A stretch of 64,000 nt of DNA from Streptomyces paradoxus (GCF_014202475.1 NZ_JACHGV010000003.1:162239-226238); one strand, 5' to 3'; shown: positions 1 through 9,102, numbered from the stretch's first letter. A program made the numbers and translations. The notes: generated by a model not told the origin, from the letters alone.

Positions 1-389
1 GCCGGGGCGGGGCCCATGGTGCGGACCTCGTTGGTGACCTGCCCGTGTTCGCGGAGGGTTTCCGCGAGGCCCATCAGGCGGTCGAGGCCGTGGGGGTACT
101 TGTGGGCCACGACCACGGTGCCGACGCCGGGCTGGCGCTCCACGAGGCCCTCGGCCCGCAGCAGGTCGAGCGCCTCGCGGACCGTGTTGCGGCTGGCGCC
201 GTACTCGGTCGCGAGGGTCGACTCGTGGGGCAGGACACCGTCGGGGAAGGCGCCGGTGAGCAGCAATCGGCGGAGCGGGTCGGCCAGTTGCCGGGCCCGG
301 TCGGCGCGCAGCCGTCGCCGCGCGCGGTGGGCGGCGACGGTGGTCGCGGCTCCCTGTCCGGCGTGGTCTCGGATGCGGTCACTGGGCAT
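1..389 (-). CDS. GntR-family transcriptional regulator (3' end cut by window)
   Basis: Read on the minus strand from ATG at 389, the product has an N-terminal winged helix typical of GntR repressors. A helix ends in LADPLRRLLLTGAFPDG, followed by LPHESTLATEYGASRNTVREAL (about residues 52-73) and EGLVERQPGVGTVVV, the classic wing. The effector domain is only begun, so subfamily and ligand cannot be told; the RQPGVGTVV wing is also common in HutC-type members. An in-frame ATG lies at 401 and could be used instead. A perfect palindrome sits immediately upstream and suggests autoregulation. No common long ORF on either strand competes with it. Confidence 0.85.
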   Translation of the reverse strand, partial: MPSDRIRDHAGQGAATTVAAHRARRRLRADRARQLADPLRRLLLTGAFPDGVLPHESTLATEYGASRNTVREALDLLRAEGLVERQPGVGTVVVAHKYPHGLDRLMGLAETLREHGQVTNEVRTMGPAP

Positions 390-402
390 GGTTCGGACCA
401 TA

Positions 403-415
403 CCTATCCGATAGG
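403..415. promoter_or_regulatory. Perfect palindrome, probable GntR operator
   Basis: CCTATC and GATAGG are exact reverse complements separated by one C. The site lies 13-25 bp upstream of the ATG at 389, and it touches the alternative start at 401. A short odd-centred dyad next to a GntR start is the usual form of an autoregulatory operator. Binding is inferred. Confidence 0.6.
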
Positions 416-502
416 AAAAGTGGTGTTGCGGGAATGTTGCGCCACCGGGAGTGTGACCGACCCGACGGATGACCTGGCGCTTCGGCCACCCCGCGAGGAG
501 AT

Positions 503-773
503 CCGCCACCGGCCGCCGGGACGGCCCGCCCGCGAGAGCCGACGGCCGCCGGCCCGGCGCGCCCGCGAGCGCCGCGAACCGCCGGGCCGGGTGTGCCTCG
601 GGAGCCACCGACCGCAGGGGCCGGGTACGCCCGCGGACACCGAGGGCCGCCGGGACGGCACGCCCCGCAAGAGGCGACGGCCGCCGGGTCGGCACGCCAC
701 GCGGGAGGCTACGGCCGCCGGGCCGGTACGCCCGCGAGCGCCGCGAACCGCCGGACCGGTGCACCCGCGAGAC
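503..773. repeat. Degenerate ~33-bp tandem repeat, 8 units, in a non-coding gap
   Basis: Eight units of 32-37 bp follow each other at about 503-539, 540-572, 573-605, 606-640, 641-674, 675-708, 709-741 and 742-773. The shared pattern is GACGGCCGCCGGG, then CGG, then ACGCCCGCGAG. Units 2/3 and 7/8 form matching pairs, because both unit 3 and unit 8 begin CGCGAACCGCCGG. A CCCGG run (about 790-812) follows. I see no credible gene in 416-809; frames open across it are repetitive by-products. Confidence 0.8.
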
Positions 774-809
774 CCCCCCAGCCGCCGGGCCCGGCCCGGC
801 CCGGCCCGG

Positions 810-1748
810 CTACGACAGTGCCGTCAGGCCCGGGGCGAACGCGATCAGCAGGGGCAGCAGCGGTACGAGTGCCGCCGTCGTGGTGGTCAGGGCCCGGTGC
901 CGGCGGCCCAGCCGGGGCGGCGGTTCCAGGAGCCGGTCGACCCGCTCGCCCAGCAGGCGGTGGCTGGAGGCGCAGGACAGGACGCCGCGGTGCTGGTTGA
1001 GCTCGATCAGGGCCAGGGCCGTGGTGAGGTGGCCGCAGCGGCGGGAGGCCGTGTCGTCGGCGGCCAGTTCGACCAGGCGGTGGGTCTGGTCGCAGAAGTG
1101 GGCGAACAGCGGGATGCGCGGGAAGCCGGTGGCCAGGGCCGTGGACAGGTGCAGCAACCAGTCGTGGCGGGCCCGGGCGTGACCCCGCTCGTGGGTGAGG
1201 ACCGCGTCGATCTGGCGGCCGGTGAGGCGGTGCAGGGCACCCGTGGTGACGATCAGCTGGGGCGGGCTGCCGGGCATCCACCAGGCTTCCGGGTACTCGT
1301 CCTCCAGGACCAGCAGCGGTCCCCGCGCCGCGGGCAGGCCGGCCGGCAGGTCGGGGGCGCGCTCGCGCAGGTGGGCGCGGGCCTGGGCGCGGCGCCGGCG
1401 GGCCTCGACGAGCTCCCGCGCGAGCATCGCCGTCGTCCAGGCGGCACCGCAGGCCAGCAGCAGGGTGAGGGCGGCGGCCCAGGGCGGGGCGGTGGACAGG
1501 TCGTACGCCGCGGTCACCGCGGGGGGCGCCGGGGCGAAGAGCTGGGCGCGGACGGTACCGAAGACGGCCGCGGCGCCCAGCGAGAGTGCCGTCACGCAGC
1601 ACAGCAGAACCGTGGCCACCAGGCACTGCCAGACCCACAGCGCGACCACCGGTTCCCGCTCGGGCCACGCGGCCCGGGTGAGCGCACGGGGAGCGGGGAC
1701 GGCGGCCGTCACGGCGACGACGCTCAGCAGGAGCAGGCAGACGGTCAT
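810..1748 (-). CDS. M56 (BlaR1/MecR1-like) membrane metallopeptidase
   Basis: A 312-residue integral membrane protein. The zinc motif HERGH at residues 186-190 (context LTHERGHARARHDW) marks an M56/M48-type peptidase. Hydrophobic segments lie at about 3-18, 33-65 and 90-110 before the catalytic domain, with a further one near the C-terminus. The start at 1748 (MTVCLLLLSVV) opens on the first membrane helix; the frame runs 37 codons further up but those residues look non-coding. BlaR1-type peptidases usually sit beside a BlaI repressor gene. None is visible here: fumarylacetoacetase is upstream, and a repeat and a GntR gene are downstream. Substrate unknown. Confidence 0.85.
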   Translation of the reverse strand: MTVCLLLLSVVAVTAAVPAPRALTRAAWPEREPVVALWVWQCLVATVLLCCVTALSLGAAAVFGTVRAQLFAPAPPAVTAAYDLSTAPPWAAALTLLLACGAAWTTAMLARELVEARRRRAQARAHLRERAPDLPAGLPAARGPLLVLEDEYPEAWWMPGSPPQLIVTTGALHRLTGRQIDAVLTHERGHARARHDWLLHLSTALATGFPRIPLFAHFCDQTHRLVELAADDTASRRCGHLTTALALIELNQHRGVLSCASSHRLLGERVDRLLEPPPRLGRRHRALTTTTAALVPLLPLLIAFAPGLTALS

Positions 1749-1978
1749 GGCCACGGGCTCCGGTTCCTCGTCGGAAGAGGGGCGGCTACGGGTCGTGCGG
1801 GGGAGGGCGGTCGCTGTGCGCACCGGTGGCCACGCCGAGCGTGGCGTACGTGCGGGCACACCGCCCCGCGCCCAGTATGACGGGCCGGGCGGTGTGCGTC
1901 AGGGGCTGAACGACAACGGAAGAGACGGGAGGGGCGACCGTCGGACGCCCCGGAGAGCCGGCTCCCGGCGGGTCGGCG

Positions 1979-3190
1979 TCAGCCCTGGACCACCCGCCCC
2001 GTCACCTCGCCCAGCCCCACCCGCACGCCGTTCGGCCCCGGAGCCCAGGCAGAGAGGGTCACCTCGTCGCCGTCCTCCAGGAACGTCCGCTTGCCGTCGG
2101 GGAGTTCGAGCGGATCGCGGCCGTTCCAGGTCAGCTCCAGCAGGGAGCCGCGCTCCCCTGCCGCCGGGCCGCTCACGGTGCCGGAGCCGTACAGGTCGCC
2201 GGTGCGCAGGGAGGCGCCGTTGACGGTCATGTGCGCCAGCTGCTGGGCGGCCGTCCAGTACATCGTGGAGAAGGGGGGCTCGGAGACGACGTGGCCGTTG
2301 ACGGCGACGCTGATCCGCAGGTCGTAGCCGCCGGGTTCCTCGTCGCTGTCGTCCAGGTAGGGCAGCAGCTCGTGCGTCCGGGCCGGAGGCGCCACGAGCG
2401 CCTCCTCCAGGGCGTCCAGCGGGGTGATCCAGGCCGACACCGACGTGGCGAAGGACTTGCCGAGGAACGGGCCGAGGGGCACGTACTCCCACGCCTGGAT
2501 GTCGCGCGCGGACCAGTCGTTGAGGAGGCACAGCCCGAACACGTGCTCGCGGAAGTCGCCGAGGGCCACCGGCGCGCCCATCCGGGAGGGCACGCCGACG
2601 ACGAACCCGACCTCGGCCTCGATGTCGAGGCGGACGGACGGGCCGAAGACGGGAGCGGCGTCCGTGGGCGCCTTGCGCTGGCCGGACGGGCGGGCGACCT
2701 CCGTGCCGGAGACGACGACCGTGCCGGAGCGGCCGTGGTAGCCGATCGGCAGGTGCTTCCAGTTGGGGGTGAGGGAGTCCTCGGCGTCGGGGCGGAACAT
2801 CTGCCCGACGTTGCGGGCGTGGTTCTCGGAGGCGTAGAAGTCGACGTAGTCCGCGACCTCGAACGGCAGGTGCAGGGTCACCGACGCCAGGGGGTGGAGC
2901 AGCGGTGCGACGGTCTCGCGGTGGGACGGCACGGTCACCCAGGCGGTCAGCGCCCGGCGCACGTCCGACCAGGCCGTGCGGCCGGCGGCCAGCAGCGGGT
3001 TGAGGGTCGGCCGCGCGAGCAGGGAGGCGTATGGCGAGCCGAGCGCGTGGGCCGCCGCGCCCGCGTCCAGCACGTGGTCGCCGAGCCGGACGCCCACGGT
3101 CCGGTGGGACGAGCCGGGCAGGGAGAACACGCCGTACGGCAGGTTGTGCGGGCCGAAGGGGTCGCCCTCGGGGACATCGAAGGGGGGCAT
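1979..3190 (-). CDS. fahA: Fumarylacetoacetase
   Basis: The 403-residue product has the two-part layout of fumarylacetoacetate hydrolase: a small N-terminal domain (MPPFDVPEGDPFGPHNLPYG) and the FAH catalytic fold. Visible motifs include DFYASENHARN, LPIGYHGRSGTVV, DIEAEVGFVVG, LLNDWSARDIQAWEYVPLG and GSGTVSGP. It would cleave fumarylacetoacetate to fumarate and acetoacetate, the last step of tyrosine and homogentisate breakdown. I chose ATG at 3190, which has a GAGG about 11 bases upstream; an in-frame ATG at 3220 has a poorer site. No other homogentisate genes adjoin it, as is usual when this gene stands alone in Streptomyces. Confidence 0.95.
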   Translation of the reverse strand: MPPFDVPEGDPFGPHNLPYGVFSLPGSSHRTVGVRLGDHVLDAGAAAHALGSPYASLLARPTLNPLLAAGRTAWSDVRRALTAWVTVPSHRETVAPLLHPLASVTLHLPFEVADYVDFYASENHARNVGQMFRPDAEDSLTPNWKHLPIGYHGRSGTVVVSGTEVARPSGQRKAPTDAAPVFGPSVRLDIEAEVGFVVGVPSRMGAPVALGDFREHVFGLCLLNDWSARDIQAWEYVPLGPFLGKSFATSVSAWITPLDALEEALVAPPARTHELLPYLDDSDEEPGGYDLRISVAVNGHVVSEPPFSTMYWTAAQQLAHMTVNGASLRTGDLYGSGTVSGPAAGERGSLLELTWNGRDPLELPDGKRTFLEDGDEVTLSAWAPGPNGVRVGLGEVTGRVVQG

Positions 3191-3388
3191 CGGGTGCTGC
3201 CTCGCTTTCGGGTGTGCCATGTCGTCGCCACGTGTTCGTGGTCGTGCCACACGTTACGGGTGACACGCCGGTCCTGGGCAGAGTCCGAGGAGGCGGAGAG
3301 GGACGAACGGGGCAGGTGGGCCCGGGTGGGACCGGACGGGGCGACTCCGGCGCGCCGGACGGGACGCCACATTCGTACGTGCCGGAAG

Positions 3389-3397
3389 TTATCCACA
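3389..3397 (+). promoter_or_regulatory. Isolated DnaA-box-like 9-mer
   Basis: TTATCCACA, an exact match to the classical DnaA box, lies in the 310-bp divergent gap between fumarylacetoacetase and the glycan cluster (3191-3500). A single box is not an origin. I see nothing else in this gap that can be named with confidence. Confidence 0.35.
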
Positions 3398-3500
3398 GGA
3401 CGCGACGCAATCTTGACGGAGCGGTGCGAACGGGGCGACTCTGGGCGGGTGCCGGAAGGCCTCGGGGAGGGGGCTTTCCCACGGCACATCTGGGGGGCGG

Positions 3501-4766
3501 ATGGCCATAGGGGAGGCCGGTCCGGGTTCGGTGCGGCATGGTGCACAGCCGAAGCGGCTGGAAGAGACCATGCGCGCCCGGCTCGGCCGGGAATGTGTGT
3601 ACGTACCGTCGTGCCGTTTCGGGCTGTACGTGGCGCTGCGCCACTGGTGCCCGCCCGGCGGGCGGGTGCTGATGTCGCCGGTCAACGACGACGTGATCTT
3701 CTTCGTCGTGCTCGCGGCCGGACTGCGGCCGGTGCAGGCGCCGTTGAACCCGCTCGACGCGTCCATCGACGTCGACGCCGTGCCGGACGAGGTGTGGGGC
3801 TCGGTGTCGGCCGTGCTCACGACGAACCTGTACGGGAACCCGGACCCGGCGCCGCGCCTGCGGCAGAAGTGCGACACGCTGGGCATCCCGCTGTTCGAGG
3901 ACGGGGCGCACGCGATCGGCAGCCGGGTGGGGGACAGACCGGTCGGGGCGTGGGGCGAGGCCTCCGTGTTCAGCCTGTCCAAGCACGTCGGGGCCAAGGC
4001 CGGAGGCATGCTCTCGCTCGCCGACCCGGGACTGCGGGAGGCGGTGGAGAAGACTTGCGCCGGACTGCTCGCGCCGCGCCGGACCAGTGCCGAACTGGCC
4101 TATCTGGTCCGGCCGTACGCGGAGGCGGCGGTGCGCGGGCTGCGGCTGCGGCGCGCCGCATGGGCCGCGATCCGGCTGCTGGGGCTGGCGGACCGCGAGG
4201 AGATCCGGATGCCGCTGCGCCCGGACGAACTCGCCCTCGCCGCCCGTGAGACGCCCGGGCTCGACGCCCACCACCCATGGGTGCGCGTCGACATGCACGA
4301 CTACCGCCTGGAGGCGGGCCGGCTGCGGCTGCGGCGCATCGGCCGGGGGCTCGACCGGCTGGACGACGTCCTGGACGCCTGCCGGGCGGGCACGGAGCTG
4401 CTGCTCGCCACGCCCTGGGCCAAGCCGCGTGACACCTACGGCACGCAGCCGTTGTTCCGTGTGCCGCTGTTCGTGGCCGACCGGGACGCGGTGGTGGCGG
4501 CTCTGGCACGACAGGGCATCGTCGTCGGCTACCTCTACGACCCGCCCTTGGACGACTACGCCGGTGCGGAGTTCACCGACCCCTCGCCGGCGCCCGAGGC
4601 GGCCCGCTGGTTCGCCCGGCACGCGCTGCCCGTGGATCCGCTGCGGGCGCGGGCGGCGGCCGAGGTGCTGGAGCGGTCCGGGGCGCGGCCGGTGCGGGCG
4701 CCGGGAGAGGAAGAGCTGCCTCGGAGCAGGCCGACACCGGGAGGGCTGGAACAGTCCCGTGACTGA
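3501..4766 (+). CDS. DegT/DnrJ/EryC1-type PLP aminotransferase of a glycan cluster
   Basis: The 421-residue product resembles sugar aminotransferases with fold-type I PLP binding. FEDGAHAIGS (about 132-141) supplies the cofactor-binding aspartate, and SLSKHVGAKAGG places the PLP lysine at about K161. It would transaminate a nucleotide-activated keto-sugar, but the substrate cannot be read from sequence. The downstream flippase gene starts inside its stop region (8-bp overlap), so the two are translationally coupled. The ATG at 3501 follows a G-rich run with tight spacing. A GTG at codon 11, behind GGGGAGG, is a possible alternative. It opens the glycan cluster at 3501-13957. Confidence 0.8.
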   Translation: MAIGEAGPGSVRHGAQPKRLEETMRARLGRECVYVPSCRFGLYVALRHWCPPGGRVLMSPVNDDVIFFVVLAAGLRPVQAPLNPLDASIDVDAVPDEVWGSVSAVLTTNLYGNPDPAPRLRQKCDTLGIPLFEDGAHAIGSRVGDRPVGAWGEASVFSLSKHVGAKAGGMLSLADPGLREAVEKTCAGLLAPRRTSAELAYLVRPYAEAAVRGLRLRRAAWAAIRLLGLADREEIRMPLRPDELALAARETPGLDAHHPWVRVDMHDYRLEAGRLRLRRIGRGLDRLDDVLDACRAGTELLLATPWAKPRDTYGTQPLFRVPLFVADRDAVVAALARQGIVVGYLYDPPLDDYAGAEFTDPSPAPEAARWFARHALPVDPLRARAAAEVLERSGARPVRAPGEEELPRSRPTPGGLEQSRD

Positions 4767-7026
4767 GATCCAGGTGCACGAGCCCGCCGCCGCGCGCACC
4801 GGCGGCGGCGGACCGAAGCCTGCCGGTGGCGACCACACCCACGACTCGCTCTTCAAGAACGCCTACTTCCTCATGCTCAGCACCGGCGTCTCCGCCGTAC
4901 TGGGCCTGGGATTCTGGATGGTGGCCGCCCGCTACTACACGGAGGAGGCCGTCGGCCAGGGCTCGGCCGCGATCGCCGCGATGCGGCTGCTCGCCAGCAT
5001 CACCGCCACCACGATGATCGGCGCCGTCGTCCGCTTCGTCCCGCGCGCGGGACGCCAGACCGGGCGCCTGGTGTGGGGCACGTACGTGGCCAGTTCGCTG
5101 GTCGTGGCGCTCGCGGCCGCCGTCTTCCTGCTCACGCTCGACGCGTGGGGGGCCTCCTACGCGCCCCTGGGCACGCCCGTGGCGGGAGCGGTGTTCGTCG
5201 CGGCCTGCGTGGCGTGGGCATTGCTCACCCTCCAGGACGGAGTGCTCACCGGACTGCGCAAGGCGGAGTGGGTGCCCGCCGGGAACGCGGTGTTCTCGGT
5301 CGGGAAGCTGGTCCTCCTGGCCGTCTTCGCCGGCATGCTGCCCGTGCTCGGCATCTTCGTCTCCTGGGCGGTGGCGATCGCCTTCTCCACCCTGCCGCTG
5401 GGCTGGCTGATCTTCCGCCGGCTCATCCCGCGCCAGGCGGAGGCCGACCGGGACAAGGAAGTCCCGAAGATCAAGGACATGGGCCGCTTCCTGGCCGGGG
5501 ACTCGCTGGGCGCCCTGTTCAGCCTGGCGATGATCAACCTGCTGCCGGTGATGGTCGCGGTCCGCTTCAGCGCCGCCGAGAACGGCTACTTCTACGTGGC
5601 CTACACCGTCGGCGGCACGATGGAGTTCATGGCCATCAACATGGCCTCGTCGCTCACCGCGCACGCCTCGCACGACCCCCGCCAGCTCGCCGACGGCGTC
5701 CGGGGTGCCCTGCGGCGCATGACGCTGCTGCTGGTCCCGGTCGTGGCCGTGCTGGTCGTCTTCGCCCCGTACATCCTCACGCCCTTCAGCCCCGACTACG
5801 CCGAGCACGGCTCGACCGTGCTGAGGCTGCTCGCCCTGGGCGCCCTGCCGCGGGTGGTGGTGGAGCTCTACATCGGCGTGCTGCGCGTCCAGGGGCGCAC
5901 GGGTGTGCTCGCCGCGCTCCAAGGGGCCATGTGCGCCCTGGTGCTGGGCAGCGCGGCCGTGCTGTTCACCCCGTCCGGTATCGCGGGCGCGGGCTGGGCG
6001 GTGCTGCTGAGCATGACGCTGATCGCCGTCGTCTCCGTGGCCGGGCTGCGCGCGGCCCTGCGCCACGACGACGGCCCACCCGCCGTCCGCACGCCCACCG
6101 AACCCGCCTACGGCACCCACTGGGCGAAACTCAACGCCACCGCCGGATACGGCACGACGTGGGCCCGCCGGGCCGCCTACGAGTCCAAGGAGGGCGACCA
6201 GGAGACGGTCACGCTCTTCATAGGGCGCCCCGGCTACGAGCGCGAGGCGCTGCAGGCGGACACGCTGGCCCTGATCGTGCGGCCGGAAGGGCCGGCCGGG
6301 CAGCCACCGCCCCACGACCCGGGGGAACCGGACCAGGAGCCGCGGGAACGGCGGCTGAGAGGCGCCCTGTGGAGCCTGCTCGGTGTCGCCGTCGTGTTCT
6401 TCTGGGCCCCGCTGCGGGACCTGCCGTGGCTCGACCGGGCCACCGAAGCGACCCTGACCGGCCGTCAGCTGCTGGAGGGCCTGCCCCTGCCGTCGCTCAC
6501 CGCGGGCGGCCTGCTGCTCGTGGTGTTCGTCGCCGCCGTCACGCTGAGCACCCGGCGCGACGCGTGGCTGCCCGGCACGGCGCTGGGCGCCGCCCTCATC
6601 GCCCTGTACACCGCACCGGCCGCCCTCGGACGGGAACCGCCGCCGGTGGACGGGGCGTTGTATGAGAAGACGGCCGGCTTCCTGGCGGACGCGGTGGGGC
6701 TCGGCGGACCCGAGCCGCTGCTGCGCTGGGCATCGCCGGTCTGCCAGTTGCTGTGTCTCGTACCACTGGGGCTGCTGCTCGCGAGCGCGGGCGGGCGGCT
6801 GCCGTGGCCGGGGCGCTGGGGGGTTCTGTATCTCGTCGCGGTCGGCGGCTGGGTGTGGCGTGACGCGCTCGCACCCCTCGCGCCGCCCCTGCTCGTCGCC
6901 CTCACGCTGCTCCTGCTGCTCCACCGCGCCGTGACGGCGTGGGCGCGCTCCCGCACGACAGTCACAACGAGCCCCATAGCCGACCGAACGGCCGACGCAC
7001 CACCGAGCGGCCCACCCCGCGACTGA
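4759..7026 (+). CDS. Polysaccharide flippase (MOP/Wzx-like) with long C-terminal extension
   Basis: The 755-residue membrane protein starts at GTG 4759, inside the end of the aminotransferase gene, behind GGAGGG. Residues of about 30-440 form a run of hydrophobic helices typical of lipid-linked oligosaccharide flippases. A hydrophilic stretch of about 120 residues follows (AYGTHWAKLNATAGYGTTWARRAAYESKEG). After that come five or six more membrane segments up to the C-terminus, including SLLGVAVVFFWAPL and VALTLLLLLHRAV. Flippases of this family usually end after 12-14 helices, so the tail is an addition. It probably exports the glycan subunit made by the neighbouring transferases; the carrier and cargo are unknown. 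Confidence 0.8.
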   Translation: MTEIQVHEPAAARTGGGGPKPAGGDHTHDSLFKNAYFLMLSTGVSAVLGLGFWMVAARYYTEEAVGQGSAAIAAMRLLASITATTMIGAVVRFVPRAGRQTGRLVWGTYVASSLVVALAAAVFLLTLDAWGASYAPLGTPVAGAVFVAACVAWALLTLQDGVLTGLRKAEWVPAGNAVFSVGKLVLLAVFAGMLPVLGIFVSWAVAIAFSTLPLGWLIFRRLIPRQAEADRDKEVPKIKDMGRFLAGDSLGALFSLAMINLLPVMVAVRFSAAENGYFYVAYTVGGTMEFMAINMASSLTAHASHDPRQLADGVRGALRRMTLLLVPVVAVLVVFAPYILTPFSPDYAEHGSTVLRLLALGALPRVVVELYIGVLRVQGRTGVLAALQGAMCALVLGSAAVLFTPSGIAGAGWAVLLSMTLIAVVSVAGLRAALRHDDGPPAVRTPTEPAYGTHWAKLNATAGYGTTWARRAAYESKEGDQETVTLFIGRPGYEREALQADTLALIVRPEGPAGQPPPHDPGEPDQEPRERRLRGALWSLLGVAVVFFWAPLRDLPWLDRATEATLTGRQLLEGLPLPSLTAGGLLLVVFVAAVTLSTRRDAWLPGTALGAALIALYTAPAALGREPPPVDGALYEKTAGFLADAVGLGGPEPLLRWASPVCQLLCLVPLGLLLASAGGRLPWPGRWGVLYLVAVGGWVWRDALAPLAPPLLVALTLLLLLHRAVTAWARSRTTVTTSPIADRTADAPPSGPPRD

Positions 7027-7134
7027 TCCAACGGGAAGCCGAGACCGATCCGGGCCCCGGACCGACAGAGGCCGAACAGAGGCCGCGCAGAGCCGAACAG
7101 AGCCGAAGAGAGCAACCGCCAGGGGGGAACCACC

Positions 7135-9102
7135 GTGCGTCCGCCAGTCACACCGAGGGAGAGATCCACGCCAGAACCCACACCCGCACGGGACGGCGCG
7201 AACACCCCCGGCAGCGGCCCCGAGACGGCCAGCCAGTCCTCCAGCCCCTCCTCCTCGGAGTCGTCGAGCCCCGCCCATGAGCCCGTGACGGATCTGTCCG
7301 ACCTGCCCCCCGCCTGGTCCGGGCGCCGCGCTCTCGCCTGGCCGGGGCTGCCGCTGCTCGTCGCGCTCGCACTCTGGGCGTACGCCATGCGGCACACCGA
7401 TGTCTCTCGGCTCGACGACTACGGGCTGGTCAGCGCGCTGCACCCCACCTTCTGGGCGGGGCTCGCGGTGCTCACCACCGGCTTCTGGTTCACGGTCCGC
7501 GACCCGCGCCGGCCGGGCGCCTGGCCGGCGGCGTACGTGCTGGGCCTGCTGGTGATGGAGCGGGCCACGCAGGCCGTGCTCTACCCGACGCCGCTGTACG
7601 CCTGGGCGTGGAAGCACGAGGCGGTCATCGACCATCTGCTGACGGCCGGCGGCCTGCAGACGGCCGATCAGGTCGGCGACATGGCGGTGTACGACCAGTG
7701 GCCGGGCTTCTTCGCCGCCCAGGCCGCCCTGCAGCGGCTGCTGGGCGTGGACTCGGCGGCGATGTTCATGGCCTGGTGGCCCCTGGCCTCCAGCCTGATG
7801 CTGCTGCTCCCGCTGCTGCTGATCTACCGCACCTTCACCGAGGACCGGCGGCTGATCTGGACCGCGGTCTGGCTCTTCTGCGTCGCCAACTGGGTCGGGC
7901 AGGACTACTTCTCCCCGCAGTCCGTGGCGTACGCGCTGCACGTGGGCGTGCTCGCGGTCGTCCTGCGCCGCTTCGGCCGGTCCGCCGTGCGGCGCGGCCG
8001 GCCGCGGCAGGCGGTGTGGACGGTGGTGATCACCGTCATGATCGTGGCGATCGTCATCTCCCACCAGCTCACCCCGGGCATGCTGGCCGTCTGCCTGCTC
8101 GCCCTGTGCCTGAGCCGCCGCTACCGCGACTGGGTCCCGCTGGTCACGACCGTGGTGATCTTCCTGGCCTGGTGCCTCACGGCCGCGCTGCCCTTCCTGT
8201 CCGCGGCGATGCCGGACATGATCCGCTCCATCGGCGACGTCGGCGCCAACGTCGAGACGGGCTACGGCGCCACCCCGACCGGCACCGGAGCGATCGCGAC
8301 CTCCTGGGCGGCCCGGCTGCTGTCCGGCTCCGTGCTGCTGCTCGCGGCCGTCGGCGTGCTGCGCCAGCGGGTGCTGCGCCACCGAGCCCGGCCCCTGCTG
8401 CTGGTCGCGGCGGCCCCGCTGCCGATGTTCGCGGCGAGCAGCTACGGCAGCGAGATGATCTTCCGGGTGCTGCTGTTCATGCTGCCCGGCGCCGCCTTCT
8501 TCGCCGCAGCCGCTCTGCTGCCCAAGGTCCGCACCCTGGCCGCCGGCGCCGCCGCGCAGGAGACCGGCGACCGGCAGGCCACCGGCACCGCCCGGTCCCG
8601 CCGCTGGGGCATCGGCACCTGGGTGCCGCTGGCCGCGCTGCTCGGCGGGACCCTGGCGTTCGTCCCCGCCTACTCCGGCAAGGACCGGATCAACTACTTC
8701 CCACCGCAGGAAGTGGCCCTCGTACGGCAGCTCTTCGACCAGGCGCCCGACGGCTCGCTGGTCGTCGCCGCCAACCGCAACTACCCGGACGCGTACGCCT
8801 CCTACTGGAGCATCGACCACTACTGGTTCCTCGACGACGCCCGCAGCCACGTCGACAAGATCGTCCGGGAACCGGCCGCCACCCTCGCCGATGACATGGC
8901 CGGGGTGGAGCGGCCGGCCCGCGCCTACTTCCTGCTCACCCAGGGGCAGCTGGCCAACTCCGAGATGAACGGGCAGCTCGACAAGGCGCAGCTGGACCGC
9001 ATCCGGAAGTCCCTCGCGGCCTCGCCGCGCTTCCGGCTGGTGGCGGAGAACGGCGCCGGATGGCTCTACGCACTGAAGCAGTCAGGGGGAGCGGAGCGAT
9101 GA
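7135..9102 (+). CDS. Large GT-C-like membrane glycosyltransferase or polymerase (putative)
   Basis: The 655-residue product has a 60-residue Ser/Pro-rich cytoplasmic head, about ten to twelve hydrophobic segments, and a soluble C-terminal domain of about 120 residues (after GKDRINYFPPQE). Short acidic and aromatic loops between helices (RHTDVSRLDDYGL, VYDQWPGFFAAQ, WVGQDYFSPQSV) recall GT-C glycosyltransferases acting on lipid-linked donors. No classical signature is certain, so the call rests on architecture and context. GTG at 7135 follows an AGGGGGGAA site. The next gene starts at its stop codon (ATGA). Confidence 0.6.
   Translation: MRPPVTPRERSTPEPTPARDGANTPGSGPETASQSSSPSSSESSSPAHEPVTDLSDLPPAWSGRRALAWPGLPLLVALALWAYAMRHTDVSRLDDYGLVSALHPTFWAGLAVLTTGFWFTVRDPRRPGAWPAAYVLGLLVMERATQAVLYPTPLYAWAWKHEAVIDHLLTAGGLQTADQVGDMAVYDQWPGFFAAQAALQRLLGVDSAAMFMAWWPLASSLMLLLPLLLIYRTFTEDRRLIWTAVWLFCVANWVGQDYFSPQSVAYALHVGVLAVVLRRFGRSAVRRGRPRQAVWTVVITVMIVAIVISHQLTPGMLAVCLLALCLSRRYRDWVPLVTTVVIFLAWCLTAALPFLSAAMPDMIRSIGDVGANVETGYGATPTGTGAIATSWAARLLSGSVLLLAAVGVLRQRVLRHRARPLLLVAAAPLPMFAASSYGSEMIFRVLLFMLPGAAFFAAAALLPKVRTLAAGAAAQETGDRQATGTARSRRWGIGTWVPLAALLGGTLAFVPAYSGKDRINYFPPQEVALVRQLFDQAPDGSLVVAANRNYPDAYASYWSIDHYWFLDDARSHVDKIVREPAATLADDMAGVERPARAYFLLTQGQLANSEMNGQLDKAQLDRIRKSLAASPRFRLVAENGAGWLYALKQSGGAER

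Noticed and set aside
404..700. 98-residue Arg-rich ORF over the 33-bp array
   Set aside because: Its content is produced by the repeat, and it has no ribosome-binding site.
503..773. Possible CRISPR array
   Set aside because: Units are contiguous without unique spacers, and no cas gene is present.
45..1880. Long open frame on the plus strand through the repeat and the M56 gene
   Set aside because: It is antisense to the M56 gene, lacks any domain, and is open only because of high GC.
1899..4856. 985-residue minus-strand frame over fumarylacetoacetase and the aminotransferase
   Set aside because: It runs in another frame across one real gene and antisense to another, with a non-coding gap inside.
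4573..8850. 1425-residue minus-strand frame opposite the flippase and GT-C genes
   Set aside because: Its residues are the antisense of two clear membrane proteins (Gln/His/Arg-rich), with no motif.
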